From Vigna angularis (Eukaryota; Streptophyta; Magnoliopsida; Fabales; Fabaceae), in contig NC_068973.1 in NCBI RefSeq assembly GCF_016808095.1, forward strand, positions 14,008,501-14,072,500: a stretch of DNA of 64,000 nt. Reading direction: 5' to 3'. Positions 1 to 11,498 of the stretch are shown here, in pieces (the first letter of the stretch is position 1; every line of letters begins with the position of its first letter). The notes under the pieces were generated by a model. It ran no database searches. It saw only the letters and a list, made by a program, of their open reading frames with translations, and was not told where the DNA came from. Both the position numbers and the translations under genes were made by a program.

Positions 1-2
1 CC

Positions 3-362
3 CAAATTGATAAGGAATTCAAAATTTCAGTTCCTGGTTTACCACCCTACAATCAAAACATATTTAGCCTAGTCTGGAGGACAGTTTTTGTGATCATAAC
101 AACTGTTATATCAATGCTGCTTCCATTCTTCAACGACGTTTTGGGAGTGATTGGTGCATTGGGATTTTGGCCTTTGACTGTCTACTTTCCTGTGGAGATG
201 TATATATTGCAAAAGAAGATTCCAAAATGGAGTATGACATGGATTTCGCTGCAGTTGATGAGTGCTGTCTGCCTCATCGTATCAATTCTGGCTGGTCTTG
301 GCTCGGTGGTAGGTGTCTTGCTTGACCTCAAGAGATACAAGCCATTCAGTTCAGATTATTAA
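3..362 (+). CDS. Amino acid permease (AAP family), C-terminal end of last exon, partial at window edge
   Basis: The reading frame is open from base 3 and ends at a TAA at 360-362, giving the last 119 residues of an AAP-type proton-coupled amino acid symporter (AAAP superfamily, plasma membrane). It contains LVWRTVFVIITT, the transmembrane stretch MLLPFFNDVLGVIGALGFWP, the FPVEM segment, KIPKWS, and the family-typical end KRYKPFSSDY. It aligns along its whole length with the last exon of the complete paralogue at 14164-19589, so no intron lies within this piece. The rest of the gene is upstream of the window. The same orientation and close similarity to the next gene indicate a local tandem duplication. 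Substrate specificity cannot be told from this part. Confidence 0.93.
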   Translation, partial: QIDKEFKISVPGLPPYNQNIFSLVWRTVFVIITTVISMLLPFFNDVLGVIGALGFWPLTVYFPVEMYILQKKIPKWSMTWISLQLMSAVCLIVSILAGLGSVVGVLLDLKRYKPFSSDY

Positions 363-2717
363 ACCCCTTGGGGATTTCAGAAACGGAAGGTAGTGATAGT
401 TGTGATATCTATAATAATAAGAAAGGCCACTTCAAATAATTTGTATTTTAGTAACGTTTAGTGCGCATTTTTCATTATTTGGTACCAATAAAAGTGGTAC
501 GTCATAATCATTAAAAAAATTGTTCTGACTTAATATGTTGTCCTACTTATGAAACATTTACTTTTATTTGAGATTTGTGATGTAATGTAAATATTAAATT
601 TATTACTTGCTTGATTAAATCTTAAGTCTATGATAAATTTGAGTAAATATTTACATTTTATTGAGTATTTTAAATTTTTATATTTTGTCATTTGATTTTA
701 TTACTGTGGTGATATCATTCTTATTTTGCATGGTAATTGATTGTTTACCTGTTTTTACATGAAAAAATAGTAATTTACTTAAATTTTAAGTTTTTCATAA
801 ATTTGAGCATTTTTAATTGAATTTTTATAATATTTTAGTTCTTTTGAGCATCTAAAAGTTATATTTTTTAATTAAGTTTTTATTGTCAATTAACATGATA
901 TGACCGTTTGATTTTGTAATATCAATTATCTTTATAAAAAAGTTTTTATTGTCAATTCAACAATGTAGAGACATAAAAATAATGATATTTAGAAAGATAT
1001 TTAATGTTTTAGAATTTTAATTTTTATTATTGTTCAAGTTTTGCAAAAGTTAAAAGTTGTATCATCTTATTTGACAATAAAGCTCATCTAAAAAATATAT
1101 AGATTTTAGATATTTAGTATGACAATTTTTAATAAAATTTAATTGAAAATATCTTCAAAATTAATTAAGTAATTTTTTAATTTTCAATATAAAAACATTT
1201 AAGCAATAATATGCAAAGTAATAATCACAAATCGCTGATGGAGGAAAACAACGTGAATCACTGCAGATCCAAAAAAAAAATACAACGCTGGTACGTTGTT
1301 CCATCGATACGTCGCCACTGGTACACCACCTGAAGTTGTCATTGTCACTGGTTCGCCGCTGGAAGTCGCTAAGAAGCAAATCGTTGAAGGAAAAACAAAG
1401 AGAAAGAAAAATCACATAAGAGAGAAAGTTAGCAATTAGTGTGGCACTGCAAATGTGAAATATAGTAGAAGTTATAAGATAACTTTAAGCTTAGTAAAAA
1501 TTTAACAAACTTAAAAACATTAATTTAAGTCTGTTGAAAAATTTAACAAATATAAAATTTAAGTATGTTATCATACTAACACATTAAAATAATATTTTTT
1601 ATTAAGTATGTTTCTTTATTAACATACTTAAATCGATAGACTTGTTTTTTCATCAGTGTTACTTCCATTTTCAATTCCATGATCAATACTGTTGAATTGA
1701 ACAGGAGCCTCTGAACAGTCCATAGCACATTAATTTAGCAAGCAATCAGAGACACAGGTAAGAGGAGGTGGCAGGTGCTGGAACAAAAATAGAAGAGATG
1801 CAGAGGGGTGGTCCCGTAATTTAATAGAATAAGACATTGTTTGGCAATGAATAGAGAAAACGGCCAAACTTAAACCTCGTCAGAACATGTGCTGTAACTG
1901 TACGTTGTAAAAGAATAGAAATGGTGAATGCATGAATGTCCCAAGCACACAGTTTCTTGTTTTAGCTCACTCACTCTCAATCCAACCTGTTAATTGGTTT
2001 GTTAGCTTGACAAGGTATGGCATCTTGCTGGGGGTGTCTGCAAATGATGTCCTGTTTTTCTTCAATAATGGTCGTGTAAGGTACACCCTCCAAACTTTTT
2101 CTTAGGTTAAAAAAAAAGTAACATTAGGATCTAAAGAAATTACGCCTCTTCATTTTTCTTTTTCAAGAGACCTCAGAGATATATACTACAAAAGTATTAT
2201 ACATCAATTTTAATTATTTAGATTTTTTTATTATATGTTACAACTGACATAATAATTTATAGCTAAATTTAATCAATAATTATTCTAATTTAACCAACAC
2301 ATTCCATTATTTTAACTAAAGTATTATGCTTTTGAAAAAACAAAATTTGTAATATATGTCTCCATCATCTCCGCTTACTCTTCTAAAGTTGCACCTCACC
2401 TAATAATTCTCGTTTAACCAAAATTTTGAATTATTTAATTAAGTATTTTAACTTGATTAATTAGTCAAATTTGGATTAATTTACTGCTTAATTTATTTAA
2501 TAATGATTATAGACTTTTCACCACATCTTTGTAATGTTTGGATGTATTCCAATTAACACTTTGGTCCAAACATAAATTTAACGAACCAATCTACTAATTT
2601 AACCAAAATGTTACACTAATTTTCAATGTGTTGTGATCCACAACAAATAAATAAATGTAAGGTGAAAGTGTATAATGATTATGCACCACATGAAAATGTC
2701 CATTTTGTTTTTTTTTT
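363..2717. other. Intergenic, AT-rich, no gene recognised
   Basis: The start holds the 3' UTR of the upstream permease (AATAAAA-like signal near 487). The remainder is AT-rich non-coding DNA. A patch at about 1240-1400 is less AT-rich and open on the minus strand (1161-1415), but has no recognisable domain; it may be a transposon scrap. Confidence 0.6.
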
Positions 2718-2956
2718 GCAATACCAATTAATTAATTAATTTACATGTTTTTCTATAATTTTCCTTGACATTATTACATTATTATGATGTGTTGTGAAAA
2801 GTCAGAGCAAGTAATGCGTACCACCGTCAAAGAATTGCAATACCAATCAATTAATTAATTTACATGTTTTTCTACAATTTTACTTGACATTATTACATTA
2901 TTATGATGTGTATGTGAAAAGTCAGAGCAAGCAATGCGTGCCACCGTCAAAGAATT
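2718..2956. repeat. Tandem duplication of a 119-bp unit
   Basis: Two adjacent near-identical copies, 2718-2836 and 2837-2956, both begin GCAATACCAAT and end CCACCGTCAAAGAATT. Only scattered substitutions and one or two indels separate them, so the duplication looks recent relative to its surroundings. No coding potential is seen. Confidence 0.85.
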
Positions 2957-3387
2957 TAAGACAGTAGTGCATTTCATTTTAGTAGTATTATTAATTGAAC
3001 TTAGAAAAATAACTTATAACTAATTAGTTTATGTAAGAAAATTAATATACAAATTAGTACATTTTGCCTAGTGTAGGAGATTCTCATGTTTATAAAAAGG
3101 TATATAATTTTTAATATAAGTAGCACAATTTTTTAATAGTCGACTAAAGTATCCGGCGCAGAATTTGTGTCTTTATGGTTCTCGCTTTATAGTGATACCC
3201 ATAGATACTTTTTGGTGTTTCATGTATTACGTATTTAGTCTATTCCAAGGTAATAATACATTTAAGCAAAAACGGACTATAACCTCTTCTAAAAATATCA
3301 TCGCCCACCAGCAGTTTTCCTTACCCAGTTTTTGTCTTCTCCTTCAGGTGTACCTCCCGTCTTAAGGTAAAGAATATATGGTGTCAT

Positions 3388-3920
3388 AGTGCTTTCAAAA
3401 CGGATCATCCGATCCTACCCAACCCAACTCATCACGGGTTGGTCATATAGTGAGTTAAACCAACCTGACTCATTATTAGCGAACTAAAAAAATTTAAACT
3501 CGGCTTGACCCATCACGAATTGAAGAATTAAACGGGTTGACTTATTGGGTAACAACTTTTTTTCACCCTCTTCTTCCCATATTCTTATAATAGGTTACTT
3601 TGATCAATCAAATTGAAACAATAATAATTGGACCAATTGATATAAAAAAGAATTTTGCATAGGCATAATAAAGGTTTGAGTTGCAATGTTTTTTGTTTCA
3701 TTGAATAAATAATTAATTTCATTTCATTAAAGAAAATAAAAAAATGATGGGTTGATGACCAACCTAGCTCACAACGAGTTCAATTCGGGTGAGTCGGATT
3801 CTTAGTGAATCAAGTCAGAATTAACTCGCATCAAAATTTCACATTTTTTTTTCAACCCAATCTGGTCTGAACCCGTGTGGGTGGGTTGAGTCACGGGTTT
3901 CAACCCATTTTGACAACACT
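3388..3920. mobile_element. hAT-like miniature element (non-autonomous), 533 bp
   Basis: The left end AGTGCTTTCAAAACGG and the reverse complement of the right end, AGTGTTGTCAAAATGGG, form imperfect terminal inverted repeats. They are flanked by an 8-bp target duplication, GGTGTCAT (3380-3387) and AGTGTCAT (3921-3928), with 7 of 8 bases matching. The subterminal parts are rich in AACCC/GGGTT motifs in opposite orientation, so the strand can fold back. No transposase is present. An 8-bp duplication and an A-G-T-G end fit the hAT superfamily. Confidence 0.7.
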
Positions 3921-4139
3921 AGTGTCATCCATGTTGCTTTCTTAGTATTGATCTGCATACACTTGTCCATTCTATCGGTGGATGATGTCGACAATACCTA
4001 TTGTAGTAAAGACTTGTATCTCGCATTCTTTTTAGTGCTAGCCTGCTTGAGAGTACATCAACTCTTATATTGTCTCTCTGGGATATATGTTCGAGTTTGA
4101 CTTCATCAAAGGTATTAATTAAGTTTCTAACGAGGTGGT

Positions 4140-5510
4140 ATTACTACGGTAAAAATGCATCCTTCACCTGATAATCACTTGTGAGGTGGTCAACTATAAG
4201 CTAGGAGTTTGTTCAACATATGATTCTACTTCCTCCTACCTCTTTAGCCAAAGTGAGGCTGAATATGATATCTTTATAATAAACCTCATCTATGAGTTGA
4301 AGTCAAAATGCAATAATTTCTCTATTAGAACATCATTAAGTCCTTCAAGGACTATGTCCTGCTCCCTTTTGATTGGAGGAGCTGTTAATGAACAAGGTAC
4401 ACCATTCATCATTAAGTACACAACCGCCTTATAAATCACTAGTGAAATCTGTCAAACATTCCTCCTTTGTAGTATTCATATCGGATAGAGAATTCTGATA
4501 ACTCCACAGACCATGATGACATTCTTCCCACTAGATATGGTTTTAATAGAATCTTCTAAATTAGGTAGTCGATTTTAACCACAACAATGTGGCTTTGGAA
4601 ATAAGGTCACAATCGTCTCATTGTGGAGATGAGGGACAAAGATACTTTTTACACCATCTGATATCTAGTCTCAACATCTTGAAGGGTTCTGCTGTTGAAG
4701 TAGATCAGTTTTTGCTCATTGTTTATCTCTTAGAAAAGGGAACCGCTTATTGCATCTTTAGTGGCTGCGATATAGACTAGGAGGGGTTAGGTAGTATCTG
4801 ACTTACACAAGATGGGTTGGGATGTCAAGACCTATTTAAGCTACTCAAATTTCTCCTGGCATTGGTAATCCTAGACGAACTTAGTGGACTTCTTTAGTAG
4901 CTTTATCATAAGTTGAGTTTTGTCTACTAAGCAAGGAAATAAGAGAGAAATGGTTGTTAGCCTTCCTATGAGTCATTGCACCTCTTTAAGATTCTTGGGG
5001 ATCCTCATGGCAATGACTAACTGCCACTTTTTAGGGTTTGCCTTTATCCCTTTATGTGTTAGGATGAAACTAAGACCTTGCCGCCCCGAACACACAATTT
5101 CTCTAGGTTTAACCATAAGTTATAAGTCCGTAGGGCTGAAAACACTTCAGGAAAGTCCATCAAATGTTGAGCTAGGGTTGGGTACTTCACCACCATGTCG
5201 TCCATGTACACATCAATGCTCTTGCAGAGTAGGTGTTTGAACATCCTATTTATAGGTCTTTGGTATGTGTCTCCAGCAACTTCTAGGCCAAAGGGCATGA
5301 CTTTGTAATAATAGTTAGCCTCTTTTGTGATGAATGCAGTTTGTAACTTGTCGGCTTTAGCCATGAGGATCTGGTTGTATCCTGAGTATGCATCAGAAAA
5401 GCTCAGGACGTTGTGGTCGACCATTTTGTCTACCAACCAAATTATATTGTTTAAGACCCGGGAACTACATTCATCACAAAAGAGGCATATTTGTAGACCT
5501 TTATGCATAA
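4140..5510 (-). pseudogene. Ty3/gypsy retrotransposon polymerase fragment (RT, RNase H, second RNase H), Tat-like lineage
   Basis: On the minus strand 5508-5059 encodes a reverse transcriptase core: LSFSDAYSGYNQI, VMPFGLEVAGDTYQR, then YMDDMVVK, which is the catalytic YxDD box. Downstream, 5040-4560 continues through the RT thumb into RNase H-like sequence (PLLVYIAAT, then SRTLQDVETRYQM), and 4440-4140 resembles a second, archaeal-type RNase H (VLEGLNDVLIEKLL, LAKEVGG, YQVKDAF). A second RNase H is characteristic of the Tat/Ogre/Retand lineage. Several stop codons and frame changes show it is dead. No LTRs or gag could be tied to it. Confidence 0.8.
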
Positions 5511-7598
5511 GTTAGTCATTAGAATATTGTATGTTTATAAGATGAGGAATATTTTATACAAGTATCATGGGGTTTAATTATTCATAGCTTGTTGCGGTAG
5601 GGTAAAGGTCTTGTCGACAAGCCTATGTGGCATAAAATATTGATTGATTGTTTTATAAATCGGTAATATTTTTTATATACGAAAAATAAATAACTTAAAT
5701 AAGTATTAATTGGTATATTAAACTAAATGAATGACTTGACATAGTGGTAAAGTTGTGTACATGTTGTGTGTGGTGTGTAGGGTTATGGACTCGAACCTAA
5801 GGCTACATTACGAGGACAAGAGAGGAGAAAACCGTGAAAAACTGTGAAACAAGCCTCTTCGGGTTTTAAGGTTCATTTTCGAGTTTCAGTGAGTGATAAA
5901 TTAAGGAAGCGTAAAAGACATCATGAGTATGAGTCGTTGTGAGTCAGAGAGTGAATGTAGGTTTCAGAGGGCGAGAAATGTGAAGCTCGAATCGGCTTTT
6001 TCAGCGAGAGAGAGACTGACACAAGTGTGGGGAGTTAACTCGTTTGTACGGTTGTGCAAGGCTCGAATATATGATTAACAATTAAATACAATTTTCTGTA
6101 TAATTTATAATTTTGAGTGGATGCTCTATTTCTGATATTAATTGATAATTACTTGATTATGTGATTGAGAATTGAAATGCAATTTCTGGACATTCTCTTA
6201 TTCTACATTATTACTCTGTTTTGGTATTGCATTACCTTTGTTATTATTATTTCGTTATTCACTGTAGTTTGAGAGTCTTTGGAAATTGAACTGCAATGTT
6301 TATAATAATTGGTTCTTTGTATGTTATAATTTGGGTTGTAATAAGGCGTGAAGAAGAGATAAGTATCAATAATCGATCTTTGCCCTTTAACTTGCCGATC
6401 ATGGTTTCGATACTCGATTGTCGCCTTATGTTGCCCTATAGGTATACTAGTCGTCCTCCTAGCCTTGAGAAGCGTAACAATGAAAAGGTTGTAATAATGA
6501 AATATCATATATGAGTTGGTAGGAGAGACAAAGAGGTGTGAGGTTGTTGTGTTGCATAATAAATAAGTTGATGTTAGGAAGGGGCAGATTGGCAACCCTT
6601 GGCCTTAAGATCTGGACAGATCTGATGATTGAGGAAAATGGGCACGAAGGTTAAAGGTCATGAGTAATTGTTATAAATAGGAGGCTCATTTTCCTCAATC
6701 AGATACCGAGTTCTTAGGAATTTGCTTTGTTGACAAGTCAAAGTTTTCATTCTACTGGATAAACAATCCTTTTTAAGTGTAAGGAGTGTCCAAAATACAT
6801 TTTGTCCGAAAAGAATAGGAGGATAATTGGAACCCTATAGAAGCTTCCTTGCAACTTACCAACAAAAAGCATTGACATTGTTTATTTGTCCTCTCAATAG
6901 GTTATTGACCTTCGTTGTAAGTGTAAAGTAGCCTATTACTTGAATATTTTTAAGCTAATATGAAAATTTTGTGGTGCTTGCAAGTTACATGGCCCAACAT
7001 GTTGTCAATATGGAGACTAATAGGATATGGTTCCCTAGACTAAGGAAGCAACTGGTCAAGGAGACGAAGAAGGTTGGAGAGACTATGGTTCCTAACATAA
7101 AAGGCCTAGTAGTGGACACACATCGACACGAGAGTGGAACCAAAAGGATTGTGCTCCCAAACAGCGAGGCATCGACAAGGATAGGAAAAAACTAAGGGTT
7201 GAGCTTCTTGGCCAAGCTGGTAGTTCCGGTTCTAGGAGCATGACTTCCGACTTGCGTGGTTTGGAGAGCTCCCTCATTGTCATGCGCAAAGGCGTGCAAA
7301 TATGTTTAAAGGTTTGTTCACTTGCGAAGATTTTACTGTTACTGCATATTAACAAAGACAAAATTATCTCAACTTTCATGTTCGCTTTTGTGGATTTATG
7401 AGCGATGAAAAGCGATGATTTACGGCATAAGTATTTTTTCCCATCTTTATGCATCTACACAAATTTAAGATGATTTTAAGGGAAATGTCTTATTTGTCCT
7501 TCGTTTAGTGTATCTCATTCCATAGTTTTTGTTGATGTAGCTTCAAACATGGAAAGTTGTCGGTGATGCAACTGCAAACATGGAGAGCTTTTTTATAT
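5511..7598. other. Intergenic, repeat-derived, unassigned
   Basis: No gene is recognised. At 5738-5797 there is a possible tRNA-derived SINE head, with TGACATAGTGGTAAAG (box A-like) followed by GGACTCGAACC (box B-like). The stretch 6590-7200 contains a small open frame at 6971-7195 without a recognisable domain and is probably retroelement-derived. Confidence 0.4.
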
Positions 7599-7616
7599 AT
7601 AATAATAATAATAATA

Positions 7617-7650
<34 letters not shown>

Positions 7651-7666
7651 CAATAATAATAATAAT
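7599..7666. repeat. (AAT)n microsatellite
   Basis: About 20 trinucleotide units of AAT/ATA, interrupted once or twice (AAATA, ACACA). Simple sequence repeat with no coding role. Confidence 0.95.
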
Positions 7667-8029
7667 ACATTAATTTTTACAAATTTTACTTCCAAATTCA
7701 CTTTCACTCACCTCCAAATTCACTCAAATAAACAACAAAAAATTTATCCTCAAATCCATCCACTCACTCTCCCCAAAAATCATCTCCCCAAAATAAACAC
7801 ACCCTAAAGGAGAGTAAGTTGAAGATGGTGGAGGAGGTTGAGTCGACCATCCCTTAACGTGCACTTATATAGTTCCAAAGTCAATCCTTGGTGCTCGGGT
7901 GTAGGGGAGCTAATTTGCTACAGAAGGAGATGGCCGACGGGAACGACGAATATATTCTATGGAGACTCCAAAAGCAATTTGAACACTTCAAGTCCTTGAC
8001 TCCTAAGGGTACTCATTCTTCTTCGGGCA

Positions 8030-9155
8030 CTCGTCCTTCTTAACCTGGGTAGGGGTTATGCCTACAGAAGACATTCTGACGCTCAAGTCATCCAAGTGCG
8101 TTAGTAAGCAATAAATGTGATCATTAATTAACGTAATTAACATTGCTCGTAGAATGCGCTATTTATAATATTGTTCATGAGCTCTTACCTAGATGGTCGT
8201 GGGCCACGTGACCTGATTACCTGTTAATCTCGAATTATCATAGCTGATTGAGAATAATGTAGTTAACGTGGTGTCATTAGGTTGAACAAGTAGAGATCAA
8301 ATATATGTCAGCTTAGTGGACCAACATGTACATAGTCAAGGATAACTTTTGTCGAGTTTGAAGGTATCTTGGTCATATATAATACAAAAAGTAATATTAT
8401 TCACATATTATCAACTCAAATAAGAAAATAATTTTTTAAAGATCTATTTTGTAAAAAATAATGTAAGATAATTTATATTACTTCTTTATAAAATGATTTT
8501 GCACCACTTGACAAATAGGTGCAAAATTAGATCAATAATTTTCAACACAATTAAAAGTGAGTAATGAAACTTAGTTCATGTGTATTATTATTGTAAAAGG
8601 TTTTACATATTATCTTAATTAAAAATCGTTATTTATATGACTTTTAAAATCATAAGTATAAAACTCAATTTATTTATCATTAGCGACTTATTAACTGGTA
8701 ATACATTATATTCTTACAAGGTGAGATATCTCATGTAAAGACTATAACAAGCACTCAAAATACTTTAAGCTTCCAACTTTAGGGATACTCTTTCTTTCTT
8801 AACCGAGTAGGAGTTGCTTGTAGACGATACTATAACGCTCAAGTCAGTCGGGTACATGAGCGTAATCAGTGTATCTCGTAGATTGCGCTATTTATACTAC
8901 TATTCATGAATCTTTACCTAAGCTTTACCTAGATGGGTCAATGCCACATGACCTAATTATATGTTAATCTTGAGTTAACCATTTGATCCTTAGTTTAATT
9001 GTGGATTATCATGACCAACATTATAACTGATATGATCTCATCCTGATTAAATATATGTGGGTTGAGTACATGTCAACTTAATAGGTTAACATATACTTAG
9101 CCAAAAATATATCTTAATCATCATGTTTGAGGTGTACTTAAGCACCTACAATACA
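8030..9155. repeat. Two diverged direct copies of a ~360-bp LTR-like sequence
   Basis: Copy 1 (about 8030-8390) and copy 2 (about 8790-9155) share, in the same order, segments such as CTTAACC.GGGTAGG, ACGCTCAAGTCA, GCGCTATTTATA, TTACCTAGATGG, CCACATGACCTAATTA-like, AAATATATGT, and TCATGTTTGA-like tracts near the end. They are clearly homologous but diverged. They may be remnants of two LTRs or of one repeated element; no TG...CA ends or target duplication could be fixed. Confidence 0.55.
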
Positions 9156-9399
9156 CATTCATTTTATATTAAGTGAATACTCATATTACTAAAAGAAATA
9201 AGTGAAAAAAATTGATAATACATATACTTATTAAAATGGTTTTGTATTATTTATAATCAATTTTAATTAATGTTAAATAATTTATCATTTAAACTTTTTG
9301 GTTAGAGAAAATATTTAAATTTAAAAAGATAGAAAATAAAATTCAATTTTCCTTATATTTGCTTTTTTATCCTGCACTATTTGTTTTTCTTATTTCTTT

Positions 9400-10777
9400 A
9401 GTTTAATGTCTCGGTAGATCTCTATTTTCGTCCGGAATCTCAAATAGGTCCCTTTCTTTTTCGGCGTCTCAATTGGGTCCTTGTTTTTGTAAAATTGAAG
9501 CAATTAGGGACTTTCCGTCAAATTGAGAAGACGTCGTTAAGGAGGGTGTTACGTGGCATGTTAACAGTGTCTTTTTAAATGATGTGGCATTAAAAACGTG
9601 TGTGAAGTGTATTTTTTTAATTTTTGAATTAAAAAATGGAGTGCAAAGAAGGAAAATAAAATTTAAATAAGGGCAAAGTGGTCATCTCATTTCATAGAAC
9701 ACATGGAAAGGTCCAAAAGCACTAGCAGCACCAAACATTGCTCTTGGAATGTCATCCTTCATCTTCTCCGGTAACCAAATCACGCTTCCATGGCAGCCAC
9801 CGTAGACAGAACTGCAAATTGCAGGAACCAATTCGCAAGTTTGCCCAACATTTTCACCACTGCGAGACAAAATTAGAACCTGCGAAAATTCCCAAATCAA
9901 AAACCATAAAAAAGATGTATGTGAACTGATGCAAAATTGACAAAAAAAGTTGAATCTGCGAAAATTCCCAAATCAACCGCCACTGTGAAGCATCTTCACT
10001 TGACCACCTCGTCAATGCCGCTGCAGAGACCACCCAAACACACCAGCGCCTCTTTGTGAGCTACTCGCTAGGCTGCCACCAATCGTGATTCGATCTCCAC
10101 TGTCTTGCAACCTAAAACGCAGAAAAACCAGAAACGGCAGAGGAACCCTAAAACACAGAAAAAATCCCCAAATCAGCGAATCCTAGTCGCGCAAGCATGA
10201 TCGAGACTCAGGAGGGGAAACTCAGGAGGGGAAACTCAGGAGCATGATTCCCTTCGTTTTCCACCATCATCGCGAGAGATAATTAGAATCGTGAAGCACC
10301 TGCAAAAATCAAAACGCAACCAAGGAGAAATTTTTCTCTCCCGCACAAAGATCTCCATGGCAATTGGCAGCAATACACTTCACGGCGCAGGCAGAGGAGG
10401 CATAAGAAAGCCTTCCAAATCCCAATTCTGAAACCCTAATTTGGGTGAGAAAGGGGCTTCCAGGTGGCAAGCTTGGATACTTAATTTAATTTGATTTCCC
10501 AACTTTGCCCTTACTTATATTATATTTCCACTTTGTAAACTTCATATTTTAATTCAAAAATAAAATAAATACAATTGAGACACGTTTTGAATGCTCCATC
10601 ATTTAAAAAAACACTGTCAGCATGTCACATAACACCATTCTTAACAGCGTCTTCTTAATTTGACGGAAAATCCCTATTTGATTTAATTTTACAAAAGAAA
10701 TAATCAAATTGAGACGACGGAAAAAAAAAAATCTACTTAAGATTACGAACAAAAAGAGGGAGCTAAAACATTAAACC
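9400..10777. mobile_element. Mutator-like element (non-autonomous MULE), 1378 bp, with 9-bp target duplication
   Basis: Long imperfect terminal inverted repeats of roughly 220 bp: the left arm starts AGTTTAATGT at 9400 and the right arm ends ACATTAAACC at 10777. Both carry the matching inner blocks TTCCGTCAAATTGAGAAGAC-like and GTGGCATG...ACAGTGT. The element is flanked by a perfect 9-bp duplication TATTTCTTT (9391-9399 and 10778-10786), the hallmark of Mutator transposition. The interior (9660-10500) is less AT-rich than its surroundings and contains a minus-strand open frame at 9682-9900 and a short CTCAGGAGGGGAAA tandem repeat near 10208-10240, but no transposase. The interior may be captured host sequence (Pack-MULE), which is not shown. 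Confidence 0.85.
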
Positions 10778-10786
10778 TATTTCTTT

Positions 10787-11449
10787 CGTAAACTAAACGG
10801 AAATATTTTAGGATAGGATTGATCTTGCTTCCCGTCTGTTTATTTCTGATTATATTTCATGTTTTCATTTTCTTCTTTTCATTTTCAATATACAAACTTT
10901 TATATTATCGTAAGCTTTATCATTTTTAAAATATTTATACAAAAAACAAAGTAAGTTTTAATGGTTTCATATATATATTTAAAAACAAAAAGTAAATTTT
11001 GTAAGTTAAAAAATGGAAAATAAAACTAAACAGATCCTCATGTTTTTTTTTTCTTTCTATTATCACAGTAATTTAATATCCCTAAAATAAAAATAAAACA
11101 TTTCGCAGAAAAAAAAGAAAAGAAAAACAGAGGGTATTGAAGTAGAACCAAAAACACCTCTGTCTGATTCTCACACCTACCTGAAAACACAGACTCTGTG
11201 GACATCAAATAGCTCAACCCCACGTTTTCATTTCGAAAAACGCGTAAAAGGCTAGAAGCTAGTTTTTGCCAATTCCTATGAATAAATTTTTGTTCAATCT
11301 TATCCTACATTCCATACACATTTTAAGTTCAATCAATTCATAACAAACACTTTCATAAACTTTTGCCACGCGTTTCAACTTTTTTATTTAACCAAATACT
11401 AATTTATTAAAAACTGAAAATAAATTTCTTTTTCATCAATCTTGTTTTC

Positions 11450-11498
<49 letters not shown>

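Noticed and set aside
1161..1415. Minus-strand 84-aa open frame
   Set aside because: No homology recognised, and most of it is low complexity; probably a transposon scrap.
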